Numbered from the stretch's first letter, positions 1 through 13,480 are shown. The stretch: DNA of 64,000 nt from Sipunculus nudus (GCA_026874595.1 CM049313.1:52997659-53061658); one strand, 5' to 3'. The notes: generated by a model not told the origin, from the sequence alone. Numbers and translations are program-made.

Positions 1-869
1 TTAACATGAGCCAGGTTTTTACTCAAACAGTGATATCCTTGTCTCAACTCCAAACCACTCTAAATTAACAGATGTTGACATATATAAACATATATAAACA
101 CACATTTCCACAAACTGTCATTCAAACAAAAACTCTATTGTAAACAGTCATCAACCATGGTCTATGTTTCGCACAACTCACACGGACTTCTGTATTTTCT
201 CAACTGTTTAACCAAGGGGCGGGTTGCTCCATGTACCAACGGCAAAACATTAATGCTGGCCATACAAAGGGTTATATTCCAGAAAAAAAAACACTTTTAT
301 TTCAACAAAATGTCATGGACATAAAATATTCTGACCCATTGGAAGCGAATCAAAAGAGGAAATGTCCTAGGTGTTTGGAAGAAACAAGATGGTTTTGTTC
401 TTTAACCTTCGGAATCAAACAGCAGATCCCAGTACAGGTCGAGCCAAAGCATCTCTCAGTCTCCACACATAGCCCCAGAGAAACGTCAGAAGTTATTTCT
501 AGTTAAACGGGACCAAGGACAATGTTTTTTTGTGTAGTTTACAGCCGATGTAGAAGGAGTTTGGATCAGTAATGCCAACTCGGCGTCCTGACGCGCCTAC
601 GTTTCATGTCGCTAAGCGTGACCGGGGGGTATAGAAGCAACCGTCATTGCAGAGACGAGGGAATTTCAAGCTGAAAGAAGAGTACAAAGGGCATTCAGTG
701 CGATGAAACTGTAAACTCATCTTCTCTTAAAGCACATCTTCTCACAAAATGTATATACGCATATTTTTGTTAAGCTTTGAAGGATACCAATGGACCTATC
801 TTTTTATTGATGTAACACAGTACTCTAGATATGTATCAGTTTACTGATAATAAGATAATGTTCTATTGA
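1..869. other. No gene seen
   Basis: A 91-codon frame at 231-506 with a CPRCLEETRWFC string is the only long frame. It has no family match that I know, and I see no splice context that decides it. Confidence 0.3.
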
Positions 870-1285
870 TTAGGTCTGTCAATTTTGATAGTCGATGTCC
901 TCGATCAGTTATCGATTACCCTCGATTCAATTCTCAATTCATTTCTTACTTAAATATTAAATTTCAGACTTGTTGAAGATATTAACAATTTCACCCAAAT
1001 ATAGCTCCCTATGTTTGTCACTGTTATTTAAATTTTCTATGCGAATGGAGTTGTCCATCAGCGAACGTTTAAAGTAGTTTTAGGGCACATACGCGATAAA
1101 AGAGCTTCAACATCGCAAACTGCTACGTCAAATTTAAGTGCTTACAGGGGACTTCGGGATGATACATGCCAAAATGAAAAAAAAATCGAAATAAATTGAT
1201 TCAGTGGTAAAATCGATTATAATTTAATGGAGGGCTTGCAATCCAATGAATCGATACTTCAATGCATTGTTACATCCCAACTATT
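870..1285. mobile_element. Possible hAT-like relic with ATCGAT words at both ends
   Basis: Left: CGATGTCCTCGATCAG and TATCGATTACCCTCGATTC. Right: AATCGATTATAA, AATGAATCGATACTTC and GCATTGTTACATCCCAACTA. An end of the form TRGGGATGTAAC plus ATCGAT words recalls hAT termini. No clear terminal repeat or target duplication was found. Confidence 0.35.
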
Positions 1286-1739
1286 AATATTGTTCAGTTC
1301 CTTTCAATAAAAATGACGCTTTTCCATCGACAACTTATGGCGGTGGATCAGTGATTTCGAATCCTCTGTGACGTCACTGAACGATTCCCATGTGTGGTCA
1401 CTCGATTACGGAAATCGTTCTTATCCATGGACATACAGGTGATTCGGAGCCCCGTTGAGATTTTCATCTGACGTTATAAGATTAATTGAGGTCAACAGGT
1501 ACAAAATGGGGAAGAGCTTACCATGGGCAGAGTTAACCACCTTGAAATATATGTAACCACATTTGATCTAGTTTTTGATAGGTGGCGCCGCGATTGACCT
1601 TAAGCGAAATAATGTCGAATTCCTGATAATGTATGGAAAAAATATGTAACATATCCCCTTTGGACATACTTTCCAACCTTCCCCTTACATAAAGATCAAT
1701 AACGTGTAATTCATAGGCTAAGCCATAGAGGAATTGCGT

Positions 1740-2036
1740 CCTGAATTTTCTGTCTATTCACTTAATTACCACATATCTCGTTTTTAGTGTCTGATCTGTC
1801 TACCTTGTCAAGAGTACCACACATTATAGATAAGCATGTTACCAGTGCTTTATATGTTTGTAGGTATGCAGTTCTTTTACTTGTGTAAATGGCAGTGTTT
1901 ACTAGAAAATATAAGACTGCTACCTTCCATTGGATTTATGTACTTTTTAAATTGAATATTTATTGAAATGTTTGGAACTTTGGGCCTGAGGCCTTTTTCC
2001 TGAATAAAGTTCTGTTCTGTTCTGTTCTGTTCTGTT
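1740..2036 (+). mobile_element. 3' end of a LINE (non-LTR retrotransposon) with (TTCTG)n tail
   Basis: The sequence ends GGGCCTGAGGCCTTTTTCC, then TGAATAAAG and tandem TTCTG units to about 2036. A GGCCTGAGGCC hairpin, AATAAA and a short microsatellite tail are typical of CR1/L2-like LINE 3' ends in molluscs. No reverse-transcriptase frame is attached, so it is a 5'-truncated copy. Confidence 0.5.
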
Positions 2037-2040
2037 ACCA

Positions 2041-4070
2041 GAGCTTGCGTTGGGACTTCATCCGGGTTTTTGCGGGCCGGTCTTCAAGTTGAAATAGATA
2101 ATTTAATAGTCTGGCCAGCTCTGTTTTGCTCTGGTCACTTTGCCATCTGGTATTAAAGAAAACATTGTTTGGTTTTATACGTTTTATTTGTATTGTCAAC
2201 CAAAATGCACCGTATATGTCTTCTATTTTTGTACATTATTTTTGTTATTATATTATCTGTGAATTGTGATAGTGTCTTTGAACTACTGCAACCGCACTAA
2301 CAGTGTATGCCGCTTTTGCTAATTTTTTCTTCCACTTGGTAACGGTGCTTGTATGAGACATTTTCGAGATATGCTCAGGTATTTTACATTGTTACTTTTT
2401 GTATAAGCACGTACATTCGTCTTCATACTAGCCGGTTCCGTGCTCTATTTCCTGCTTATCTGTCATGCAAAAATACTTTAATGAAAGGAAGGGCAAGCTG
2501 TATAGATGTCGGGAAAATTTCGCATTCATGGAGATTTTTGAAGCTTTTAAAATAGCTCATGGAAGCACACACCTTCTGTTGTTTTAATGGCTGTTTTCCT
2601 TAGGGTCGGCCTGATTTACCAACGGGGCGTGACTCTCAGGCCCGGATGGACGATCAAGAGAGTAAAAAGAAATCAACGTAATTATGTTAAACTAAAACTT
2701 GAGCATCTCTCAACACCTCTATGACTTTGTATCACAATCCGTTTACTAATCTGAGGGACATTAAAAACAGGGGCAGCAAAGAAAACACAAATCTCGTCGA
2801 AGGTTTTGCATCCCCGAGTACTCGAGAAGCCACCCCAACAAAAATAATCTAGACCCAGATACCGATATAGAAATAAGCTAATCACCACTATAAGCCCCCT
2901 CTCCCTACAGGGGGAGGCTTTATAATGTTCCTACATGCAAGTGTTCTGTAGCTGCCTCGGTTGGCTTTCTCCGGTCAGTAATCCCCTGCGAGAGTAATCC
3001 ATAGAGTTTTTCTTCAATAACATACAAACCTACTAATAGGCTTGTTCCAGTCAGATTTTATCATATATCTCTCAGTCCCCAATAGTAGTTGTCAGAATCG
3101 TTAGTCATTTGGCTACACAGTTTGTTTCATTCAGACATGATTAACTGCCCAGAGATCACTTTCTTTGTCTGCAGCCTCTATAATCTTATCCTTTAGACGG
3201 GTGATGGATTAGTTTTTAAACAGATGATATATTATTCTTTCTATTTCTTTTTTATAAATGGCTATTTCGAGAATTTTTTGTGGACCGTACAACATAAAAG
3301 CCTCGGGTCACTTAGGAATTCCTTTTATTGCGTTATGCATCTTAAATCTTCAAACTACATTTTCTGATAAATCCAATTCTTCCGTGAGCCGCCATGGTTT
3401 GTAGGTGAACTAAAAATGCAAATGGCAGTGTTTTCTTGATTTTAAAGTCATTTGTCATTCCATTTCAGGGGTCAACTCTAACATCGAAAACAAAACATGA
3501 AAAAGAGATCAATCCGAACAAATATATACTGCATATATTGCAGTGTCAAATTTATATGAACACATAAACATCGTGATTTGTAATTGTTTTGTTAAACATT
3601 TTTTTTTTATTTGAAAGAAAAATATAACAAATGTAGAATTTGATATTTAACCACAATTACAGCGGTAGTTAACATGGTTTTTTTTTCTGAGTGTTAGGTT
3701 TTCCTGCATTGTGCAGTTCAGAGCCCTTGTTTACGTCTGTCCGCTAACTAGGGTTATTGGTTTTGTAAGGTTTAACTAATCAGTCACATTAATTAACACA
3801 GTGCAGCTGGTTGCGAGACACGCACACCGAAGTTAAACAACTCACCCTCCGTCTGGCGACAGACTTGATCCCTCTCAGTAATTTCCCTTGCATTTTAAAT
3901 CACTTGCCTTGATACCAGGGAGGGCCCGGATAATACTGCACTTTGTCTATTAGGCGGTGAACATTGCCAGCGCAAGGAGGGTACGCGTTCATCCCTGTTC
4001 GCGTTTATATTTCGGCGCGTCTTTGCACAGGCTCTTGAAACCCTATTGATAATAAAGTCTTCATATCGAT
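2041..4070. other. Non-coding stretch, nothing recognised
   Basis: It is AT-rich with short frames on both strands and no motif, splice pattern or repeat that I can support. Confidence 0.4.
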
Positions 4071-4488
4071 CCAATAATAAAACGGTAATACCGTGTTCTC
4101 ACTTGTAATATGACAAGGTAGGCAACTCGGCAAAAACCTTCCGTGCGATAATGAGGGAAGTTCTCGACCCGCTTAAACTTGCTTTATTATCCTTTAATGC
4201 ATGATCCATACGATCGTTCAGGAGTAAGAGAATAAAATCCATTCAACTTCTACTGTCTTAAACCATCAATACAAACTTCTTTGATAACTTCCTGTGGTGA
4301 TGTCTGAATTTCGACGTCGTTCATTCCAAATGGCGGCGGAAGCGGCTTTCGTTGACAGTTAAGTGATGCGCAGTGGCATGACCTTACGTGACCCATCTGG
4401 AATTGCCGCCGTCGAAAGGTTTTGGCTGAGTAGGCAATTATGTCATATTACAAGTAATAACATGGCATTGCCATTTTATTATTAACTG
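4071..4488. mobile_element. MITE with ~70-bp terminal inverted repeats
   Basis: The left arm 4071-4142 (CCAATAATAAAACGG..., ACTTGTAATATGACA, GTAGGCAACTCGGC, AAAACCTT) matches the reverse complement of 4419-4488 with about 80% identity. The interior is short and non-coding. Confidence 0.75.
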
Positions 4489-4559
4489 GTCATTTGACCT
4501 TATTATGTCGTTGTTTCTCTAAGAACATTGGAGATATGAAAACTTCATTATAAATAGGG

Positions 4560-4740
4560 ATTCAAGCGCCTGTGGTCCTTGTGTGTGTGTTTGTTCACAA
4601 CACAACCCACGCAATCATGAAAGGAATCTCATTACTGTATCATGACATTTCGTATAAAAGCCAATGAAGTATCTATAGGATTTTGGTGTGGATCTGGCTC
4701 ATGCTCTGGATTCAGGAATGTCATCAAAGAATATTGAAAA
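4560..4740 (+). repeat. Dispersed repeat, also found at 27,755-27,890
   Basis: GTGTGTGTTTGTTC..., then AATCATGAAAGGAATCTCAT and later TGGATTCAGG, occur here and, as AATAATGAACGGAATCTCAT with TTGGATTCAGG, near 27,800-27,870. The family is unknown to me. Confidence 0.45.
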
Positions 4741-4886
4741 TATAAGGTCATTTATGCACGAATTCACCTAGACCGAATGGGCCGAAAAAGTTAATGCACA
4801 CATGGCGGAGGCTTGCTTTCCTTTGAATGAAGATATATAATTTGATTGTGTTTTAATATATAGGTTTACATTTATATGCTTTTTAA

Positions 4887-4889
<3 letters not shown>

Positions 4890-4939
<50 letters not shown>
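4890..4939. repeat. (TA)n microsatellite
   Basis: An uninterrupted TA dinucleotide tract. Confidence 0.95.
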
Positions 4940-4940
<1 letters not shown>

Positions 4941-4941
<1 letters not shown>

Positions 4942-6797
4942 GTTCTCTTGGCTATAGATAGCGCGCTCAAGCAAGACTCGGCTGTCATGTGACTTGGATT
5001 CACCAATGCGTCCAAGGGGGAATCCAATCTAGACCGCGCTAGATTGCAGTATTTATCTGCGTGTAAACGCAATGCAGATTGTAGGCCTTGACAGGGTAGC
5101 ACGTTCTACATAGTCACTCGGTCCGGCACAGTGTGAACCCAAGTTAAAATGTAGCCCGCTCCACATTTTTCTTGACTGGTCTAGCGCGCTCCACTTTTTT
5201 CTAGTGTAAATTTTGCTTATGACTCTTCTCTAAGGGATACTCATATTTAACTTATGCATATTGAAAACTGGGATGGTTTTGCAACCTTAGGTGACTATAC
5301 ATATGGGAAACTGGGCCTAGGGTTTAGTGAAAAATAATGGAACGGTCTAGTTACAAACAGTAGAAATATACAAAAGGCACCAGATGGTGAAACTGACATG
5401 GCAGCTGTTACATACCGGCGCCAACATAAAAAAACCAAGACGGTTTTCACACCACGTTATATGGTGCCTTATCACCGAGGGTCAGCAAGATCAAACACGG
5501 CCGCCCTGCTCAAGTTCTCACTCATAAACTATTACATCACATGTCTTCAAAAGACAGCTGCAATGAAGAGTCAACAGAAGATAATGGCCACCCCTCGCAT
5601 AAGCACTGGTAATGTCGCTCCCATGTTGCTCTCTAGTCGTGGAGATAAAAGTGAACCCACACTGATAGCACCTATCTCCGGTTGCCTTTTTTCCCCCTGA
5701 AAGCCGTTATCTAAAGGTCAACGTTCATGACGTTGTCAAGTACGTCTAATCTTGGGAACTGAATATATGTATTGGTTGTCCTTTAGCGTATATTGGCGTA
5801 TATATATATTCCTTTGTTCTAACTGCACGTTTAAATCTTCTTGCATCATAGGGTCATGCAAAGTGTAATGCAAGTAATGTTGCAAGCTTTAAAAAAAGGC
5901 AAGGAACTGGTTAATTCTCATTAGCATGGCAACTCGACCTCCCTGGATCCCGGGCAAACACAGATTTCAATACTGACATTCTGAGACAGAGCGAACGCGA
6001 TGCGTGTGACAAAAAAAGTGACACGCGTGACCTTCGATTTGGAAGGTAAACGTTTCGCTAGGGTCTCATTTCCCGATCCTTTTTTTTCAGTTAAATACTG
6101 TGTGGAGTCTACATCACCATATGATTTGCCGGCACTTTTTTTTTCAAATAATCTAAACAGTGAGGATTATTTTTCTTTATTGACTTATTATAATATTTGA
6201 GTTTTTTATATCAACAGTTACTTATGAGTTACACCAAAGAGTCGTTATTGTTTATTACCATTTTATATTAAGCTGTTGCTCTCCAGTCTATAATACTGAC
6301 TTTGTTAATGCAAAGGAAGATGTTATTCGGTGCAAAGATAATATCCCTGTCGCGAATAAAGCAAAATTGAAACCCTAGCGAACATAATGCCTATATATGT
6401 ATACTCAACCCAGCCAAAAAAAAAGTAAAAAAAAAAAAAAAAAAATAATCGTAATGAAGTTAAGTCAAAGTGTCATCGGGCGTAGGTGTTAAGTGACAGT
6501 GTCAGGTTTCTAGCATTCTCGCAGATCCTTTGAATAATTGGAGAGGTATTAAGGGCTATCGAGTAAGCCAAAGCGCACCAGGAAATAGGATACTGACGTC
6601 AGTACAGGGGTCTAGTGATGGGACACTGTCATCAAGCCATGTTTGTTTTAAGAATGATAGTTACGTATTAGACAGGTTATTTTGGGTACCCTAACCCAAC
6701 AAATTTGTGGGTTGTGGCCTTAGGAAATTTGTTTTCAAATTGGCGTTTTAATTGCCACATAGACTTTAACTTTGTTAATATATTTGTATTATTCATA

Positions 6798-6800
<3 letters not shown>
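4941..6800. other. Non-coding stretch, nothing recognised
   Basis: It holds a 100-codon frame (5398-5700) without a recognisable domain and an A-run near 6430. Nothing supports a gene. Confidence 0.4.
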
Positions 6801-6802
<2 letters not shown>

Positions 6803-6856
<54 letters not shown>

Positions 6857-6858
6857 AT
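6803..6858. repeat. (TA)n microsatellite
   Basis: A TA tract with one T insertion. Confidence 0.95.
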
Positions 6859-7152
6859 GTATAATGTGTAATTTTAGTATGGACTGGAGAAGTTTAGGGC
6901 TAAGAATTACACTGGAACCTACTTAATTTATAACTAAAGCGGTAAATCAAAGAAAATTGCCAATCACAAGCTAACTACACTGAATGGAACTCAGAAGTCC
7001 ATTTTCCAAAGATTTAGTGTTTTAACACTGATGTCGGATCCTATTCATAAAAGAGTTAACCTCAGATATAGACAACTTGATAGAAAAAACCTGCTTCTCG
7101 TTATTTCATTTTAGATATTGATTCTTTTAATTAGGACATTGAGAATTAATTA

Positions 7153-7156
<4 letters not shown>

Positions 7157-7211
<55 letters not shown>

Positions 7212-7231
7212 ATTATTATTATTATTATTAT
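7157..7231. repeat. (TTA)n microsatellite
   Basis: About 25 ATT trinucleotides with one interruption. Confidence 0.95.
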
Positions 7232-7358
7232 AGAAATACTACTCCGACTACTTCTACATCTATTAATACTGAGTTACATTCTTTATAATCATTTTATATA
7301 ACAATAATTTAATATAACTGTTTGGTAACAAAGTATAAATATTAAAACGACTCACGGT

Positions 7359-9062
7359 GTACGTCATTACGTGTGGCCTGGACCGTCAACGACGTCACTG
7401 TTGGACAAGACAGGTGTCCTATAAATTAAAAATAACCTCAAATCACGACCCTGACAAAGTCGACTCAGGTATGGTCACATACGTTCAACCCTGTTCCACA
7501 AGAAAACGTAAGATCACAGATTCCGGATAGAGTGAACGAACTTACCGTTAACAACGTTACCGGTGCTGCTTTGTGATTTGATAAAGAACTGGTGGAGGTG
7601 TCTGTGCTCACTGACTAATTCTTGTTTTTTTTTGTATACTATCAGTTTGCATGATTGGATTGTTCTCACTGGTAAGTTAAATGTTATAAGATCCCTTTTT
7701 ATTACACTATTAATCTTATTTCCTATTTCAACATTTGATCTGATTATTTCAAATGAAGAATGCACTGTTACAAAATTTCGCAGGTCTTTAAATTAGCCGT
7801 TCATTAATTATTTACTGTTCCCTTTCAGTCAAACATTATAAACGTTTAGCTCTGTATACCTGCTACTCGTGTAGCTACGATAACACACACATATGCGCGG
7901 ACACACACATACACGCGCATGTACTAGTATGTACATATTTGGCTAATTCCTTTCCGGCGTGTACTCGTTATCAGGGGTCCGCCGATTAAGTGTGCTATAC
8001 GGAAGTGATGTAGAAAACAAGTCCGCGGACGTGACTCCAGTCCGCACCCGACTCTACTTTAGGGACTCGGACTCGAGGGTCCTGGACTCGCTCTTGTAAT
8101 CAGACTCGGAGGTAAAAATTCGAGAAATCAGGGCGAGTCCAATCTTGAGTCCAATAGGAAACGACTCCGTCACATACTATATTAACCTATGCACATGTTC
8201 CAACTACTAGCATGTGTGAATAAACTTTAAAAATCTACATGTAATTCAGAAATTTCCATTCTAAATAGCTTTTCAAGGATGCTTATATTAGACTTGGACT
8301 TGGACTCGGATTCCAAATGACTTGGAATCGATGAAGATGGACTTGGACTCAAACCTCAAGGACACGAACTTGGACTTGGTCTCGAGTGGCCCGGACTCGG
8401 ACTAGCATTCGGACTCGCATGGTGTGGACTCGACCACACCACTGTTATCTGTCACGTAAGGAATTTATGTAAGCCATATCAGGACTAAATACGCAAAAAC
8501 AAACGGATAACTCACATCATCAAGTTACATTAACTGAGCAGGAACTCAAAAGCTGTGTACCACACGATCTCCATGTCACAACACTCCTAACATTATAAAG
8601 TAGTCGGAGTGATCATCGTAAATTAATCTATGCTCATCATGAAAGAAAGAAAGATACACCGCCAATATATATGCTGCGACAGGGCCAATGTTCGACTGAT
8701 ATACGGCGAATGTAGGTCAAACTCAATGCTGGCGTGTCTAGACACTTTCTTCGTCCAATGAACAATATGCCATGGGTGGTTGCTCTGTGATATGATGCGA
8801 TTAAGGAGCTTGAATACTGAAAATGTACCATGCCGGCACAGTCAATAAAGAGGGATTAGGGTGTTAACGTTCTGAGTTCGTTCACTTCATCCGGAGTCTG
8901 TGATCTTACTTTTTTTGTGGGACAAATTTGAACGTATGTGACCATACCTGTGTCCACTTTGTCAAGGTCGTGTTCTAGGTTTTATTTAATTGATAGGACA
9001 CCTGTCTGGCAAGAAAAGACAGTGACGTCGATGACCGGTCCAGGCCGCACGTAATGACGTAG
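7359..9062. mobile_element. Element with ~200-bp terminal inverted repeats
   Basis: Positions 7359-7560 match the reverse complement of 8862-9062: ACGTCATTACGTG, GACGTCACTG, CAGGTGTCCTAT, ATGGTCACATACGTTC, GATCACAGA and GTGAACGAACT occur in the same order in both arms. The ~1.3-kb interior has no recognisable transposase and holds a second, word-repetitive element (7,985-8,455). Probably a non-autonomous foldback element with a nested insertion. Confidence 0.7.
7985..8455. mobile_element. Non-autonomous element made of GACTCGGACT-like words
   Basis: Words such as GACTCGGACTCGAG, GGACTTGGACTCGG and GAGTCC recur many times in both orientations, in two arms around an AT-rich centre. The right end, read inward, is CAGTGGTGTGGTCGAGTCC. 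The left end is AAGTGATGTAG...AAGTCC. Ends starting CAGTG and clustered subterminal words resemble hAT-type elements, which is inference. Confidence 0.55.
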
Positions 9063-9273
9063 ACTAAGGGTCTTTAAAATTTATTCCTTGTTCTTTTACA
9101 TATATATTTTGCTATTATACATCACGATAGTATTTTTATTATTCATTATTTTATAACAACTCCATTTACGGGTAAGCTGGTGCAGGGACTGTATAAAACT
9201 AAAAAGGATATAGCCAGAGGTCACAATGGAAAGGAGTTTTGGGAGTTATGATAATGATCCAGGTTACCATGAA

Positions 9274-12200
9274 CATGTCATGGATTGTTCTGTGGGAGTT
9301 ATCCAGTCCTCAACAACATGTCATGGATTGTTCTTTGGCAGTTATCCAGTTCTCCAAAAAATGTCATGGATTGTTCTGACGGAGTTATCCAGTCCTCCAC
9401 AACATGTCATGAATTGTTCTTTGGAATTAATCGAGTCCTCCTTAACCAGTCATGGATTGTTCTGTGGTAGTTATCTAGTCCTTCTTAACATGTCATGGAT
9501 TGTTCTGTTGGAGTTATCCGATCCTCCAAAACATGTCATGGATTGTCCTGTCGGAGTTATTCAGTACTCCTTAACCTGTCATGGATTGCTCTGTGGTAGT
9601 TATCCAATCCTTCTTAACATGTCATGGATTGTTCTGTGGTAGTTATCCAATCCTTCTTAACATGTCATGGATTGTTCTGTCCGAGTTATCCGTTCCTCCA
9701 AAACATGATGGATTGTTCTGTCGGAGTTATCCGATCCTCCACCACATGATGGATTGTTCTGTCGGAGTTATCCGATCCTCCACAGCATATCATGGATTGT
9801 TCTGTCGGAGTTATCCAGTTGTCCTTGCCTTGTCATGGATTGTCCTCTAGGAGTTATCCAGTCCTTAACAACATGTCTTGTATTGTTCTGTAGTAATTGT
9901 CTAGTCTTCCTTAACATGTCATGGATTGTTCTGTCGGAGTTATCCAGTCCTCAACAACATGTCATGGATTGTTCTGTGGTAGTTATCTATAGTCCTCCTT
10001 AACATGTCATGGATTGTTCTGTGGGAGTTATCCGATCCTCCAAAACATGTCATGGATTGTTCTGTGGGAGTAACTCAGTACTCCTTAACATGTCATGGAT
10101 GGTTCTGTTTCCGTTCCTCAACAACATGATGGATTGTTCTGTCGGGGTTATCCGATCCTCCACAACATGTCATGGATTGTTCTGTCCGAGTTATCCAGTC
10201 GTCCTTAATTTGTCATGGATTGTTCTGTAGGAGTTATCCAGACCATGACAACATGTCATGGATTGTTCTGTGGGATTTATCTTGTCCTCCTTAACATGTC
10301 ATGGATTGTTCTGTGGGAGTTATCTAGTCCTCCTTAAACAGTCATGAACTGTTCTGTCGGAGATATCCGATCCTCCAAAGCATGTCATGGATTGTTCTGT
10401 GGGAGTTATTCAGGCCGCCTTAATTTGTCATGGATTGTTCTTTGGAATTTATTGAGTCCTCCTAAACCAGTCATGGATTGTTCTCTGGGAGTTATCTAGT
10501 CCTCCTTAACATGTCATGGATTGTTCTGTCGGAGTTATCCGATCCTCCAAAACATGTTATGGATTGTTCTTTGGGAGTTACAAAGTCCTCCTTAACTTAT
10601 CATGGATTGTTCTGTAGAAGTTATCTAGTCCTCAACAACATGTCATGGGTTGTTCTGTGGGAGTTATCTAGTCCTCCTTAACATGTCATAAATTGTTCTG
10701 TGGGAGTTATTCAGTACTCTTTAACATGTCATGGATTGTTCTTTGGGAGTTATCCGATCCTCCAACAAATGTCATGGAATGTTCTGTGGGAGTTATCCAG
10801 TCGTTCACAACATTTCATGGATTGTTCTATGGGAGTTATTCAGTACTCCTTATCATGTCATGGATTGTTCTGTCGGAGTTGTCCGTTCCTCCACAACATG
10901 ATGGATTGTTTTGTCGGAGTTATCCAGTCGCCCTTAACTTGTCATGGGTTGTTCTGTAGGAGTTATCCAGTCCTTAACAACATGTCATGGATTGTTCTGT
11001 GGGATTTGTCTAGTCCTCCTTATGATATCATGGATTGTTCTGTCGGAGTTATATCAAGTCGTCAACAATATTTCATGGATTGTTCTATGGTAGTTATCTG
11101 GTCCTCCTTAACATGTCATGGATTGTTCTGTGAGAGTTATTCAGTACTCCTTTACTTGTCATGGATTGTTCTGTGGGATTTGTCTAGTCTACCTCAACAT
11201 GTCATGGATTGAGTTATCCAGTCCTTAACAACATGTCATGGATTGTTCTGTGGGATTTGTCTAGTCTACCTCAACATGTCATGGATTGTTCTGTAGGAGT
11301 TATCCAGTCCTTAACAACATGTCATGGATTGTTCTGTGGCAGTTATCCAGTCCTCCAAAAAATGTCATGGATTGTTCTGACGGAGTTATCATGTCCTCCA
11401 CAACATGTCATGGGTTGTTCTTTGGAATTAATCGAGCCCTCCTTAACCAGTCATGGATTGTTCTGTGGTAGTTATCTAGTCCTTCTTAACATGTCATGGA
11501 TTGTTCTGTGGGAGTTATCCGATCCTCCAAAACATGTCATGGATTGTCCTGTCGGAGTTATTCAGTACTCCTTAACCTGTCATGGATTGTTCTGTGGTAG
11601 TTATCCAATCCTTCTTAACATGTGATGGATTGTTCTGTGAGAGTTATTCAGTACTCCTTTACTTGTCATGGATTGTTCTCTAGGAGTTATCCAGTCCTTA
11701 ACAACATATCTTGGATTCTTCTGTAGTATTTGTCTAGTCCTCCTTAACATGTCATGGATTGTTCTTTCGCAGTTATCCAGTCCTCAACAACATGTCATGG
11801 ATTGTTCTGTCGGAGTTATCCGATCCTCCAAAACATGTCATGGATTGTTCTGTCCGAGTTATTCAGTCCTCAACAACATGTCATCGATTGTTCTGTGGGA
11901 GTTATTCAGTCCTCCACAACATGTCATGGATTGTTCTGTGGGAGTTATCTAATCTTCCACAACATGTCATGGATTGTTCTGTGGGAGTTATCCAAACCTC
12001 CACAACATGTTTTCGATTTTTATCCAGTTCTTCATAAAATATCGTTTGTTCGGAGTTATCAGTTCCTCCACAACATGATGGATTGTTCTGTCGGAGTTAT
12101 CCGATCCTCCACAACATGTCATAGATTGTTCTGTCCGAGTTATCAAGTCGTCCTTAATTTGTCATTGATTGTTCTGTAGGAGTTATCCAGTCCTTATCAA

Positions 12201-12720
12201 TATGTCATGGATTGTTCTGTGGGATTTATCTAGTCCTCCTTAACATGTCATGGATTGTTCTGTCGGAGTTATCCGTTCCTCTACAACATGATGGATTGTT
12301 CTGTGGGAGTTATCCGATCCTCCACAACATGTCATGGATTGTTCTGTCCGAGTTATCCAGTCCTCAACAACATGTCATCGATTGTTCTGTGGGAGTTATT
12401 TAGTCCTCCACAACATGTCATGGATTGTTCTGTGGGAGTTATCCAAACCTCCACAACATGTTATCGATTTTTATCCAGTTCTTCATAAAATATCATTGTT
12501 GGTTCCGTTGCTGGTATCCTGTTCCTCCACAAGTCATGAATTGTTTCGTGGAAGTTTACCTAAATCACCACTACAAGTCATGGATTATTCCGTGGAACTT
12601 ATCTAAATCCTCCACAAGATGTCATGGATTGTTCTGTGGGAGTTATTCTAATATTCCACAACATGTCATTGATTGTTCCGTGGGAGTTATCCTAATCCTC
12701 CCCAACATTTCAAACAAAAT
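9274..12720. repeat. 43-bp minisatellite, about 80 copies
   Basis: Near-perfect tandem units begin with CATGTCATGGATTGTTCTGT followed by GGGAGTTATCC and AGTCCTCMAMAA. The first starts are at 9274 and 9317. Some units are shortened (for example CATGATGG lacking GTC) and the last few near 12,500-12,700 are diverged. Block duplications are visible: 9,341-9,490 is repeated at 11,342-11,490, and 11,850-12,050 at 12,330-12,490. As 43 is not a multiple of 3, all frames read the same 43-residue peptide cycle (MSWIVLWELSS...), giving overlapping open frames in every phase. Confidence 0.95.
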
Positions 12721-12829
12721 CTGTTTATGATATAGGAGGAAAAACTGGACAGACATCAACACAAATGGTAGACTATATTGCCTCTCTTCACCTGAGAGAG
12801 AATATAATCTTAAGAGACAAATTGTGTCC

Positions 12830-13480
12830 ATACCTAAGTTTTCATGGTCATTTTTTTTTCAATTTTAAAATGCAAATAAGGCTCACCATTGATGAAAATT
12901 ATACTCTCCTTAATATCTGAAAACTAATCATTATAATTTGTCGAATATTGTATTTAAATTCCTTTCCCAATATCTCAAGAATGATCCATAATAACTGGTC
13001 AAATATTTTGCCTAGAACTAAGTTTTCATGGTCAAAGATTCAAATAAAACCATATCTATAAAGGTTTAGTTCGAATTTTAAATTTTAAAATGCAAATTAG
13101 GCCCGCCGTTGATGAAAATTATATTTTCCTCAGTATCTGAAAATTAACCATGACAACCGGTCGAACATTGTATCTAGAGCTGGTGAAAGATTTAAATGAA
13201 ACCATGTGAATAATAGTTTAACTGAACTTTCATATGCAAATCTAGATGCAATGAATGGAAATTTTACTTTCCTGAATATTTATATAGATGAATATTGGAA
13301 ACCATTCAATAATATTTGGACAAGCATGGGATCTATTAATAGATTTTCATGGTCATATGTTAAAAGACAGTCTCGACAAATGCCTGATGTTCGTTTTGTC
13401 TATTTTTAAAAAGCAAATTACGGCAGTCACTGCGGTAAAACCTTTTTTCTCCAGTATATTTTTTTAAATAATGATTAACG
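12830..13480 (+). repeat. Diverged tandem repeat of about 200 bp, 2-3 copies
   Basis: Phrases recur in order: TTTTCATGGTCA, TTTTAAAATGCAAAT, TTGATGAAAATTATA, ATATCTGAAAA, and a TGGTCAAATATTG-like string. Copies begin near 12,838, 13,022 and 13,340. The same family occurs inverted at 16,215-16,710. Confidence 0.7.

Noticed and set aside
5398-5700. 100-codon frame
   Set aside because: Low-complexity and basic with no motif. It lies in repeat-rich non-coding sequence without supporting splice sites.
9226-12730. Many overlapping 60-170 codon frames rich in MSWIVL and MDCSVGVIQ
   Set aside because: They are translations of the 43-bp minisatellite in all phases. They end at unit variants and have no start context or splice pattern.
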